Shown here: piece by piece, positions 35,900 through 43,470 of the stretch
How positions within the stretch are numbered: the first letter of the stretch is position 1
Layout of the letters: each line of letters starts with the position of its first letter
Assembly (NCBI RefSeq): GCF_004166885.1
Contig: NZ_RCYU01000001.1
Location: 372,001-436,000, forward strand
DNA: 64,000 bases
Origin: Streptococcus sp. bf_0095
GTDB lineage: Bacteria > Bacillota > Bacilli > Lactobacillales > Streptococcaceae
Direction: 5' to 3'
Notes under the pieces: generated by a model
The model's database searches: none
What the model saw: only the letters and a program-made list of their open reading frames with translations
What the model was told of the DNA's origin: nothing
Translations under genes and position numbers: made by a program

Positions 35900-37559
35900 A
35901 TTGTTAGTCGTCCTAGTAGCCTGTCTCTTTTTCATCGTGACTCCTGTTCAGGCCGAATCCTATAGTGATCTCTTTATCAAAATCACTGATGCAACGACAG
36001 CAGTTCGGGATAAGGACCAAGAAAAGGCTCACACTCTGGTCGCAGAGATAAAAGAGGAGTTTCTAAAGAAGGCCAATCATGATTCCAAGGCAGGAAAAGA
36101 AGTCCAGAAGAGTCTGGACTTGAAAGGAGAGATCACAGAAAAGCAGTTGGTGACCGTCTCCACTTCCTTGCTAGCCTTTGAAAAAGAGCAAAATCCAGTC
36201 GATCTGGATGCTGAAAAAGAGAAGCTAGAAACTCGCTTGCAACCTTACTTTGAGAAGCTTCAAGAGGCGATCACAGCAAAGGATCTCCAGGCGACACGAA
36301 AGGCTTATGCTGATTTAAACAACACCTGGACTCGGAATGAAGCCGTAGTCAGAGACCATAGTACTGCTTACTATGGAAAGGTAGAAACAGCTATCTCCTT
36401 CTTGAGAAGTGCCATCGAAACAGAGCCTACAAACTTTGACTCCATCCAATCTTCGTACAACGACTTAAAGAATGTACTGGATCAATTTATCAGTGGGGAA
36501 AAGATTGAGGAAACAAGCTCCAATCTGACTCTTTCAGACGGGATCAAGCTCCTAAAGAAAGCTCTGAGCCTCTTCCAAGCCAATGACACTAGCCAAGCTA
36601 GTCAAGTCATGAAGGAGTTCATTACCATTTGGCCAACGATCGAAGGCGATGTCAGCACGACCAATCCTGGTCTCTATACCAGAGTGGAAAGTCAAAGTCC
36701 AGTTATTATGGTCAAGGGAAAGGAAAGCAAGTACCAAAAGCAACTGGAAGCTCTGATTAGTGATCTATCAGCTATTGATACCACCGCCTCCTATTCGGCG
36801 GTTGACGCTATGTTGATCCTCTTACGCGAGGGAGTCGAAGCGCTATTGATTGTCATGGCTTTGGTGACAGTTCTCAAGTCAGCTAAATTGGTCAAAGGAT
36901 TGAAATGGGTTTATGCAGGTGCTCTTCTAGGTATCCTGGCCAGTGCAGCCATTGCAGTCGCTCTTCAATTCTTATTCCCAGCTGTGACCTCGGCTTCAAA
37001 CCGCGAGGTGATCGAGGGAGCGGTAGGAATTATCGCAGTAGGCATGATGATTGTCATTGGGATTTGGCTACATCGCAAGTCCTCCGTTAAAAAATGGAAC
37101 CAATTCATGGAAAGTCAGATGAAGGCTGTGACAGCAACTGGAAGTTTCATTTCTATGTTTGCCCTCAGTTTCTTAGCTGTCTTCCGTGAGGGGGCTGAGA
37201 CTATCCTTTTCTATGTAGGGATTCTCCCTCGTATTCGCTCCTTTGATTTCTTTCTAGGGATCGGCTTGGCACTCGCAGTTTTGGCCATTCTTGCTATTCT
37301 CATGACCAAGGCGAGCCATCTGGTCAAGCCACATAAGATTTTCTTCATCCTGACTTGGATGATCTATGCCCTGGCCTTTAAGATGCTGGGGGTGAGCCTG
37401 CACGCGCTTCAATTAACCAATATGCTTCCCAATCATATCTTGAGTAATTTCCCAACCATTGATTGGGCGGGGATCTATCCGAGCTGGGAAGTTCTTGCTT
37501 GCCAAGTTCTATTCGTTCTTATTGTCGGGATTGTAACGGTGAAGCAGCATGAAAAATGA
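35877..37559 (+). CDS. efeU: EfeU, FTR1-family high-affinity iron permease
   Basis: A 560-aa protein with a signal-like first helix, a long extracellular helical domain (about residues 25-300) and a C-terminal seven-helix FTR1 permease domain. Both iron-ligand motifs are present: L-R-E-G-V-E-A near residue 317 and F-R-E-G-A-E-T near 437. It begins with TTG, preceded by GGAAGGAGG, and overlaps the end of efeB by 23 bases, which suggests tight coupling. The long extracellular part replaces the domain missing from the short EfeO and may hand iron to the channel. It overlaps tatC by 11 bases. Confidence 0.93.
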   Translation: MVKTYLNKLLVVLVACLFFIVTPVQAESYSDLFIKITDATTAVRDKDQEKAHTLVAEIKEEFLKKANHDSKAGKEVQKSLDLKGEITEKQLVTVSTSLLAFEKEQNPVDLDAEKEKLETRLQPYFEKLQEAITAKDLQATRKAYADLNNTWTRNEAVVRDHSTAYYGKVETAISFLRSAIETEPTNFDSIQSSYNDLKNVLDQFISGEKIEETSSNLTLSDGIKLLKKALSLFQANDTSQASQVMKEFITIWPTIEGDVSTTNPGLYTRVESQSPVIMVKGKESKYQKQLEALISDLSAIDTTASYSAVDAMLILLREGVEALLIVMALVTVLKSAKLVKGLKWVYAGALLGILASAAIAVALQFLFPAVTSASNREVIEGAVGIIAVGMMIVIGIWLHRKSSVKKWNQFMESQMKAVTATGSFISMFALSFLAVFREGAETILFYVGILPRIRSFDFFLGIGLALAVLAILAILMTKASHLVKPHKIFFILTWMIYALAFKMLGVSLHALQLTNMLPNHILSNFPTIDWAGIYPSWEVLACQVLFVLIVGIVTVKQHEK

Positions 37560-38268
37560 AGATAGAAGGCTCACTATTGTAGAGCATTTAAGCGAGTTTA
37601 GACGACGCTTCATCGCTTGTATCCTTTGTTTTTTCGTTGTCTTTTGTGGAGCCCTCTTGTTTTCTGACCAGCTTTATGCCTTTTTGACGGCTGGATTTCG
37701 AGAGAAACTCTTTGTCCTTGGCCCTAATGACATTTTAAGCATCTACCTTCAGTTGGCGAGCTTAATAGCCTTTACCATCACCCTGCCCTTCACCCTCTTT
37801 CAAGTCTGGCAATTTGTAAAACCAGCTTTGAGAAATGGAGAAGCAGGAGCTATTCTGCTCTATGTGCCGGCCAGTTTGATTTGTTTCTTGCTAGGCTTAC
37901 TCTTCGGCTATTATCTGGTTAGTCCAGCTATTCTCGAGGTGCTCTTGAAGTTGGGACAAGGCCAGTTTACCATCCAGTTAACGGCACAGAACTACTTGGC
38001 CTTCATCTTTCATACAACAGTACCTTTGGGTGTCTTGTTTGAATTGCCGGTCCTTGTAGCCTTTTTGACCTCGATTCATATCTTAACGCCAGACTGGTTA
38101 AGGCGCTATCGTCGAATAGCCTACTTTCTTTTACTAGTACTGGCAGTCGTCCTGACGCCAGCTGATTTTATCAGTGATTTAGCAATGACCGTGCCCCTTA
38201 TCTTGCTCTATGAAGTGAGTCTGGGCATCAGTCGCATCATCTATAACCGTATACAAAAAAGGAGATAA
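37549..38268 (+). CDS. tatC: Sec-independent translocase subunit TatC
   Basis: A 239-aa six-helix membrane protein, the receptor for twin-arginine signals. The cytoplasmic N-terminus has L-T-I-V-E-H-L-S-E-F-R-R-R (residues 8-20), including the conserved E-H-L-x-E-L-R-type motif. The first periplasmic-side loop carries the conserved P of G-P-N-D, and the late segment has L-T-P-A-D-F. It starts inside the end of efeU and is followed 3 bases later by tatA. Many streptococci lack Tat. The genetic packing argues that this pair exists to export EfeB; no other Tat substrate is seen in the window. Confidence 0.94.
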   Translation: MKNEDRRLTIVEHLSEFRRRFIACILCFFVVFCGALLFSDQLYAFLTAGFREKLFVLGPNDILSIYLQLASLIAFTITLPFTLFQVWQFVKPALRNGEAGAILLYVPASLICFLLGLLFGYYLVSPAILEVLLKLGQGQFTIQLTAQNYLAFIFHTTVPLGVLFELPVLVAFLTSIHILTPDWLRRYRRIAYFLLLVLAVVLTPADFISDLAMTVPLILLYEVSLGISRIIYNRIQKRR

Positions 38269-38271
38269 ATT

Positions 38272-38469
38272 ATGGGAATTTTACGTGATATCGGTGCACC
38301 AGGACTGATTATTATCATCCTGGGAGCCCTCTTAATCTTTGGACCAAAGCGTTTGCCTGAGCTAGGGCACTCACTTGGGAAAATGTTCTCTGAATTCAAG
38401 TCAGCCGTCAACAATGGTGCTACTGAAAAAGAAGAGGACAAAGAAAAGACTGGTAAGACTGAAGAATAA
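38272..38469 (+). CDS. tatA: Sec-independent translocase pore subunit TatA
   Basis: A 65-aa protein with the TatA layout: short N-terminus, one membrane helix (about residues 8-22), hinge F-G-P-K-R-L-P-E-L-G, an amphipathic helix, and an acidic/basic tail (E-K-E-E-D-K-E-K-T). It combines with TatC to form a minimal TatAC system, as in other Gram-positives where TatA also does TatB's work. It is the last gene of the efe-tat operon; a long hairpin lies 56 bases downstream. Confidence 0.94.
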   Translation: MGILRDIGAPGLIIIILGALLIFGPKRLPELGHSLGKMFSEFKSAVNNGATEKEEDKEKTGKTEE

Positions 38470-38524
38470 TAGCTTGCCTTTCATGATATTTTCTGACAGA
38501 ACTATCTTTTGTTCTTTCATTTTC

Positions 38525-38594
38525 AATAATAGCAAAAGCAGGAGTAGATCGTTAAAACGATATCTAAGTATGAATCCTGCTTTTTGTTATTATT
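38525..38594 (+). terminator. Long hairpin after tatA (probable bidirectional terminator)
   Basis: Nearly perfect 19-base arms (AATAATAGCAAAAGCAGGA against TCCTGC-TTTTT-GTTATTATT, one bulge). They enclose a 31-base loop with its own small hairpin (ATCGTT/AACGAT). T residues lie inside the 3' arm. The long arms and large structured loop are unusual for a simple terminator, so a MITE-like origin or small RNA is possible. Confidence 0.6.
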
Positions 38595-38658
38595 GAACCG
38601 TCTGAAAATTTTTGTAAATTACAAATTGAAAACAAATCAACTTTTGATAGCGTTTTCC

Positions 38659-38687
38659 TTGAATCTAAATTTGGCCAGGAGTATAAT
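38659..38687 (+). promoter_or_regulatory. Promoter of the 41-aa membrane protein gene
   Basis: A -35 TTGAAT (38659-38664), exact 17-base spacer and -10 TATAAT (38682-38687). Confidence 0.75.
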
Positions 38688-38723
38688 AGAGTGTGGAAAA
38701 AGTACATTAAAAAGGAGTGTGTC

Positions 38724-38849
38724 ATGATGATCATTAGTGTGATTTTTGCTGTAGCTTACTTCTTGCTGGTTGCCCTTGTTGCGGCTCTTGTTTTCCGAGC
38801 GATAGGAAAAATATTTGAGCTCTTCGATGGCTACCTGATGTACCATTAA
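38724..38849 (+). CDS. 41-aa single-span membrane protein
   Basis: A short frame, M-M-I-I-S-V-I-F-A-V-A at the start and L-M-Y-H at the end, with one long hydrophobic helix (about residues 3-24) and a short amphipathic tail R-A-I-G-K-I-F-E-L-F-D. Three independent signals support it: a consensus promoter, AAAAGGAG at 38710-38717, and a terminator hairpin right after the stop. It forms its own transcription unit. Nothing is known of the function; candidates are a small regulatory membrane peptide or a type I toxin-like peptide, but there is no antitoxin RNA signal that I can show. Confidence 0.65.
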   Translation: MMIISVIFAVAYFLLVALVAALVFRAIGKIFELFDGYLMYH

Positions 38850-38862
38850 GAGATAAACAAGC

Positions 38863-38886
38863 CCACTCACTATGAGTGGTTTTTTA
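38863..38886 (+). terminator. Terminator of the 41-aa gene
   Basis: CCACTCA/TGAGTGG stem with a 3-base loop and T-run. Confidence 0.88.
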
Positions 38887-38905
38887 CTATATGACGGAGA
38901 TAATT

Positions 38906-39466
38906 ATGAAAACGGAATATGAAAAGATGATTGCTGGCGAGTTTTACAGTCCCATGGATCCAGAATTGAGGAAGTTAGCACAAGAAGCTCGGACAAAGCA
39001 ATTTGCCTTTAACCAAGAAGCAGACGGTGAGAAGCGGAGTCAACTTATAAAAAGTTGGTTCGGATCTACTGGAGAAAATCTATCCTTGCACCCCTTCTTG
39101 GCTTGTGACTATGGGGTCAATATCCACTTGGGAGAGAACTTTTATGCCAACTGGAACCTAACTATGCTGGATGTCTGCCCAATCAGGATTGGTAATAACG
39201 CCATGATCGGTCCCAATTGCCAATTTCTTACCCCTCTCCATCCCCTAGATCCGCATGAACGGAATGCAGGAAAAGAATATGGAGCTCCGATAACGATTGG
39301 AGATAACTTCTGGGCGGGTGGTGGAGCTATCATCCTTCCAGGCGTTACCTTAGGCGATAATGTCGTCGTTGGAGCAGGAGCAGTGGTGACCAAATCCTTC
39401 GGGGATAATGTAGTCCTAGCTGGTAATCCAGCCAGAATCATTAAGGAAATAGAGGTGAAAGAGTGA
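38906..39466 (+). CDS. maa: Maltose/galactoside O-acetyltransferase family protein
   Basis: A 186-aa left-handed beta-helix acetyltransferase (CysE/LacA/NodL family) that transfers acetyl from acetyl-CoA to a sugar hydroxyl. The N-terminal Mac domain is seen in E-K-M-I-A-G-E-F-Y-S-P. Hexapeptide repeats run from about residue 75. The catalytic His is in L-T-P-L-H-P-L-D-P near residue 115, and N-P-A-R-I-I-K closes the fold. The start at 38906 is chosen for CGGAGA and the family N-terminus; an upstream ATG at 38891 lacks a site. It overlaps the hydrolase gene by 4 bases. Confidence 0.9.
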   Translation: MKTEYEKMIAGEFYSPMDPELRKLAQEARTKQFAFNQEADGEKRSQLIKSWFGSTGENLSLHPFLACDYGVNIHLGENFYANWNLTMLDVCPIRIGNNAMIGPNCQFLTPLHPLDPHERNAGKEYGAPITIGDNFWAGGGAIILPGVTLGDNVVVGAGAVVTKSFGDNVVLAGNPARIIKEIEVKE

Positions 39467-40185
39467 AGTTTTACTTTATCGGAGGACTCGGAAGTAACGA
39501 AAATCATATAAGCGAATTTGCTCACTGCTTTCCATACCCCATCACCTATCTAGATCCCTATAAGGTAAAGCTGGAATCTTCCCAAGATTTAGTAGATTGG
39601 TTTGAAGCACATGCGGATTCTAATGAAAAGACTTGTATCATTGCCCATTCACTGGGTGGAGACTTGGCTCGATACCTAGCAACCAATGTTCCACAAATTA
39701 CCCACCTGATTTTGCTAGATGGTGGCTATCTTGACATGGAGCAGATCTTATCGCTGGAGCAAGAAATCGAAGAGACTCTCTCTTATCTGAAGCAACAGGT
39801 ATTTCCATCTCTAGAGGAAGCTGTTGCAAGTGAACTTGGAGACACTTACAACCCTTCGCCAGCAACTATAAAGGCCATCCAATCCAGTTATCGTTGGAAT
39901 CCTGAACTACATCATTATGAACTGGATTTGGATCCACAAGCCGTTCTTTCCCTGCTGAGACTCAGACGAGAGCTCCGATCTTTTCAAGCTCCACTAATAG
40001 ATACCAAGGCCTTGTTTATCGGTCCTAAATACGAGGATGAGCCTGAATGGAGAGCTAGAGCACTTGAAAATTTAGATCCTTCTATTAAGAAGGTGCTCTT
40101 AAAGGATCTATGCCACGATTTTTATACAGCAGTTCCTGAGCTTGTCAGCAAAGAAATCATCACTTGGATTCAGATTTGTTCATAA
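39463..40185 (+). CDS. Alpha/beta-hydrolase family protein
   Basis: A 240-aa cytoplasmic hydrolase of unknown substrate. The nucleophile elbow is A-H-S-L-G-G near residue 63, with a catalytic Ser. The N-terminal F-I-G-G-L-G-S-N provides the oxyanion-hole region. A late D-L-C-H-D-F (near residue 218) carries the likely catalytic His. It starts with GTG, overlapping the stop of the acetyltransferase gene by 4 bases, so the two are coupled. An esterase acting on acetylated or related metabolites is possible, but nothing in the sequence decides it. Confidence 0.8.
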   Translation: MKFYFIGGLGSNENHISEFAHCFPYPITYLDPYKVKLESSQDLVDWFEAHADSNEKTCIIAHSLGGDLARYLATNVPQITHLILLDGGYLDMEQILSLEQEIEETLSYLKQQVFPSLEEAVASELGDTYNPSPATIKAIQSSYRWNPELHHYELDLDPQAVLSLLRLRRELRSFQAPLIDTKALFIGPKYEDEPEWRARALENLDPSIKKVLLKDLCHDFYTAVPELVSKEIITWIQICS

Positions 40186-40284
40186 ATAACTCATATATAG
40201 AAGTTGTTCTATACAATAGTCTAGTAATTTCCGAACATTATTTATATAATCAGCATTCTATTTGAATCGCCTCCGTATCTTTGT

Positions 40285-40290
40285 TATAAT
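40285..40290 (+). promoter_or_regulatory. -10 box upstream of guaC
   Basis: TGTTATAAT extended -10 (TATAAT 40285-40290) puts the transcript start near 40297. This excludes the longest possible guaC start at 40296. Confidence 0.6.
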
Positions 40291-40364
40291 CTTGAATGGA
40301 AACGTCGGAAGACGAAGTGATGATCCATCACGATTTAAAATTTAGAAACGAGATTTCAATCCGT

Positions 40365-41348
40365 ATGTTAAACGAATTTCCAATCTTTGATTACGAAGAT
40401 ATTCAACTAATCCCGAACAAGTGTATTATCAAAAGTCGTGCAGAAGCAGACACGACAGTTCAGTTTGGTAAGCACACCTTCAAGCTACCAGTCGTACCTG
40501 CCAACATGCAGACCATCCTGGATGAAGATGTGGCCGAACAACTGGCTAAAGGGGGCTATTTTTACATTATGCACCGCTTTGACGAAGCTGGTCGCATTCC
40601 CTTTATCAAACGGATGCACGATCAGGGCTTGATTGCTTCCATTTCAGTTGGAGTGAAAGATTATGAGTACGATTTTGTGACTCAACTCAAGGACGATGCA
40701 CCTGAATACATCACCATCGACATCGCTCACGGTCACTCAGATAGTGTCATCCAAATGATCCAGCATATCAAGAAGGAATTACCATATACCTTTGTCATAG
40801 CAGGAAATGTCGGAACTCCAGAGGCCGTTCGTGAATTGGAAAACGCTGGAGCAGATGCTACCAAGGTTGGAATTGGACCTGGCAAGGTCTGCATCACAAA
40901 AGTGAAGACTGGTTTTGGTACTGGCGGTTGGCAGTTAGCAGCCCTTCGTTGGTGTTCAAAAGCAGCGCGCAAGCCCATTATTGCGGATGGTGGCATTCGG
41001 ACCCATGGAGATATTGCTAAATCCATTCGTTTTGGTGCTAGCATGGTCATGATTGGCTCTCTCTTTGCAGGTCATATTGAAAGCCCAGGGAAAACAGTTG
41101 AAGTAGATGGGGAATCCTTTAAGGAGTATTATGGATCTGCTTCCGAGTACCAAAAAGGGGCCTATAAGAATGTTGAAGGAAAGAAAATCCTTCTGCCAGC
41201 CAAAGGTCATCTGCAAGATACCTTGACAGAGATGGAGCAAGACTTGCAAAGCTCTATTTCCTATGCTGGAGGCTGCAAGGTTGCTGATCTCAAGCATGTC
41301 GATTATGTCATCGTTAAGAATTCTATCTGGAATGGTGACTCTCATTAA
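40365..41348 (+). CDS. guaC: GMP reductase
   Basis: Converts GMP to IMP with NADPH, rebalancing purine nucleotides. The 327-aa form starting [10 protein letters not shown] matches the family N-terminus. The catalytic Cys lies in G-P-G-K-V-C-I-T-K near residue 174. [10 protein letters not shown] and the phosphate-loop G-A-S-M-V-M-I-G-S follow. The frame is open back to 40296, but that ATG lies at or before the predicted transcript start. An ATG at 40320 with GGAAG nearby is an alternative, and 40365 has only a weak ribosome site. It is followed by the purine riboswitch and xpt-pbuX, a purine-salvage group. Confidence 0.9.
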   Translation: MLNEFPIFDYEDIQLIPNKCIIKSRAEADTTVQFGKHTFKLPVVPANMQTILDEDVAEQLAKGGYFYIMHRFDEAGRIPFIKRMHDQGLIASISVGVKDYEYDFVTQLKDDAPEYITIDIAHGHSDSVIQMIQHIKKELPYTFVIAGNVGTPEAVRELENAGADATKVGIGPGKVCITKVKTGFGTGGWQLAALRWCSKAARKPIIADGGIRTHGDIAKSIRFGASMVMIGSLFAGHIESPGKTVEVDGESFKEYYGSASEYQKGAYKNVEGKKILLPAKGHLQDTLTEMEQDLQSSISYAGGCKVADLKHVDYVIVKNSIWNGDSH

Positions 41349-41355
41349 AACTACA

Positions 41356-41490
41356 ATTACTTATTTATCTTGCGGATTGGCGCAAGGTCTCTACAAGGTG
41401 CCGGAACACCTAACAATAAGTAAGTCTTAGATTGATCCAGGTATACTTGGATTCTGTAGAGGCTTACTTGGTAAGTCTCTATTTTTTGTT
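41356..41490 (+). ncRNA. Purine (guanine-type) riboswitch with terminator, upstream of xpt
   Basis: P1 arms ATTACTTATT and AATAAGTAAG enclose hairpin P2 (CTTGCG/CGCAAG, loop GATTGG), junction GTCTCTAC and hairpin P3 (GGTG/CACC, loop CCGGAA). The GG and CC in the two loops allow the kissing interaction of purine aptamers. Downstream, AGAGGCTTAC/GTAAGTCTCT plus T-run is a terminator whose 5' arm can pair with the P1 3' strand. The junction reads TAACAAT, where the ligand-pairing C is kept. It should reduce xpt-pbuX when guanine or xanthine is plentiful. Confidence 0.8.
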
Positions 41491-41511
41491 CCAAACTGTT
41501 TAGGAGAAAAC

Positions 41512-42093
41512 ATGAAATTATTAGAAGAACGTATATTGAAAGACGGAAATGTCCTGGGAGAAAACATCCTCAAGGTCGATTCCTTCTTGACCCACCAAGT
41601 GGATTACCAGTTGATGAAAGAAATTGGGAAGGCTTTTGCGGAACGCTTTAAAGATGCTGGTCTGACCAAGATTGTGACCATTGAAGCTTCCGGAATCGCT
41701 CCTGCCCTTTATGTGGCAGAAGCTTTGGAACTTCCCATGATTTTTGCTAAAAAAGCCAAGAATATTACCATGAATGAAGGGATTTTGACAGCAGAAGTCT
41801 ATTCCTTTACCAAGCAAGTAACCAGTACGGTTTCCATTGCTAGCAAGTTTTTAACACCAGATGATCGCGTCTTAATCATCGATGACTTTCTGGCAAATGG
41901 CCAGGCAGCTAAAGGCTTGATCCAGATCATCGAACAAGCTGGTGCCAGTGTAGAAGCAGTCGGTATCGTCATCGAGAAATCCTTCCAAGATGGCCGTGGA
42001 CTGCTAGAAGAACTCGGCTACCCAGTTGTTTCACTTGCTCGTTTGGACCGTTTTGAAAATGGTCAGGTTGTATTTAAGGAGGCAGACATCTAA
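41512..42093 (+). CDS. xpt: Xanthine phosphoribosyltransferase
   Basis: Salvages xanthine to XMP using PRPP. Of 193 residues, the PRPP-binding signature [13 protein letters not shown] lies near residue 122, and T-I-E-A-S-G-I-A-P and the F-A-K-K-A-K-N segment near 60-85 match Xpt. AGGAG precedes the ATG. It is controlled by the riboswitch upstream and shares one base of overlap with pbuX (TAATG), so uptake and conversion of xanthine are co-expressed. Confidence 0.95.
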   Translation: MKLLEERILKDGNVLGENILKVDSFLTHQVDYQLMKEIGKAFAERFKDAGLTKIVTIEASGIAPALYVAEALELPMIFAKKAKNITMNEGILTAEVYSFTKQVTSTVSIASKFLTPDDRVLIIDDFLANGQAAKGLIQIIEQAGASVEAVGIVIEKSFQDGRGLLEELGYPVVSLARLDRFENGQVVFKEADI

Positions 42094-43355
42094 TGCAAAA
42101 ACAAGAAAACCATTCACAGGCAGCCATTCTAGGCTTGCAGCACCTATTGGCCATGTATTCAGGCTCTATTTTAGTACCGATCATGATTGCGGGAGCTTTG
42201 GGTTATAATGCCCAGCAATTGACCTATCTCATCTCTACAGATATCTTTATGTGTGGGGTAGCCACTTTCTTGCAATTGCAATTAAACAAATACTTCGGGA
42301 TTGGTCTTCCGGTCGTTCTTGGGGTAGCCTTCCAGTCTGTGGCACCTCTCAGCATGATTGGAGCTAGTCATGGTAGCGGTGCCATGTTTGGTGCCTTGAT
42401 TGTTTCCGGGATTTATGTGGTTCTGGTCTCAGGTTTCTTCTCTAAAATCGCTAACCTTTTCCCATCTATTGTGACGGGATCTGTCATTACAACCATTGGT
42501 TTGACTCTGATTCCCGTAGCGATTGGAAACATGGGGAACAATGCTGAAGAACCAACAGTTCAAAGTCTGATTTTAGCTGTGATTACCATCCTCATTATTC
42601 TGGTGGTTAACATCTATACAACTGGCTTTATCAAATCCATTTCTATTTTGATTGGGTTGATCGTTGGGACAGCCATCGCAGCTTCTATGGGCTTGGTGGA
42701 CTTCGCACCTGTAGCACAAGCTCCAGTCGTTCACGTTCCAACACCGTTCTTCTTTGGAGCTCCTAAGTTTGAAATTACTTCAATCGTAATGATGTGTATC
42801 ATCGCAACTGTTTCCATGGTCGAATCGACTGGTGTCTATCTTGCTCTTTCAGATATTACAAAAGATCCAATTGATAGCACGCGCCTTCGTAATGGCTACC
42901 GTGCTGAAGGATTAGCTGTCCTTCTCGGCGGTATCTTCAATACCTTCCCATACACTGGATTCTCACAAAATGTCGGCTTGGTGAAATTGTCTGGTATCAA
43001 GACCCGTCTTCCAATCTACTACGCGGCTGGTTTCCTCGTTCTTCTTGGTCTCCTTCCTAAGTTTGGAGCTTTGGCGCAAATCATTCCAAGTCCAGTACTT
43101 GGTGGAGCTATGCTAGTCATGTTTGGTTTTGTGTCTATTCAAGGGATGCAGATCCTTGCGCGTGTTGATTTTGAGCACAATGAGCACAATTTCCTCATCG
43201 CAGCTGTATCGATCGCAGCAGGGGTAGGATTGAACAACAGCACCCTCTTTAATGGCCTACCAAGTGCCTTTAAAATGTTCTTTGCAAACGGAATTGTTGT
43301 TGCCAGTGTCTTGGCTATCATTCTGAACGCCATCTTGAACCGTAATAAAAAATAA
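42093..43355 (+). CDS. pbuX: Xanthine permease, NCS2 family
   Basis: A 420-aa membrane carrier of the nucleobase-cation-symport 2 family, with about twelve to fourteen helices. Family motifs are L-G-L-Q-H-L-L-A-M-Y-S-G near the N-terminus, V-V-L-G-V-A-F-Q-S-V-A-P near residue 72, M-V-E-S-T-G-V-Y-L-A near 245 and N-T-F-P-Y-T-G-F-S-Q-N near 288. It overlaps xpt by one base and sits under the same riboswitch. A strong terminator follows. Confidence 0.94.
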   Translation: MQKQENHSQAAILGLQHLLAMYSGSILVPIMIAGALGYNAQQLTYLISTDIFMCGVATFLQLQLNKYFGIGLPVVLGVAFQSVAPLSMIGASHGSGAMFGALIVSGIYVVLVSGFFSKIANLFPSIVTGSVITTIGLTLIPVAIGNMGNNAEEPTVQSLILAVITILIILVVNIYTTGFIKSISILIGLIVGTAIAASMGLVDFAPVAQAPVVHVPTPFFFGAPKFEITSIVMMCIIATVSMVESTGVYLALSDITKDPIDSTRLRNGYRAEGLAVLLGGIFNTFPYTGFSQNVGLVKLSGIKTRLPIYYAAGFLVLLGLLPKFGALAQIIPSPVLGGAMLVMFGFVSIQGMQILARVDFEHNEHNFLIAAVSIAAGVGLNNSTLFNGLPSAFKMFFANGIVVASVLAIILNAILNRNKK

Positions 43356-43360
43356 TCTAA

Positions 43361-43394
43361 AAAACTGAGGATCCGTTAGATCTTCAGTTTTTTA
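43361..43394 (+). terminator. Terminator of the xpt-pbuX operon
   Basis: AAAACTGAGGATC/GATCTTCAGTTTT stem with one wobble and T-run. Confidence 0.9.
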
Positions 43395-43470
43395 ATTCTT
43401 TTGACATTTAAGGAGACATATAGTAGAGTGGTAAGAGAAAATTTCAACTTGATAAGAAGAGAGTCCTACC

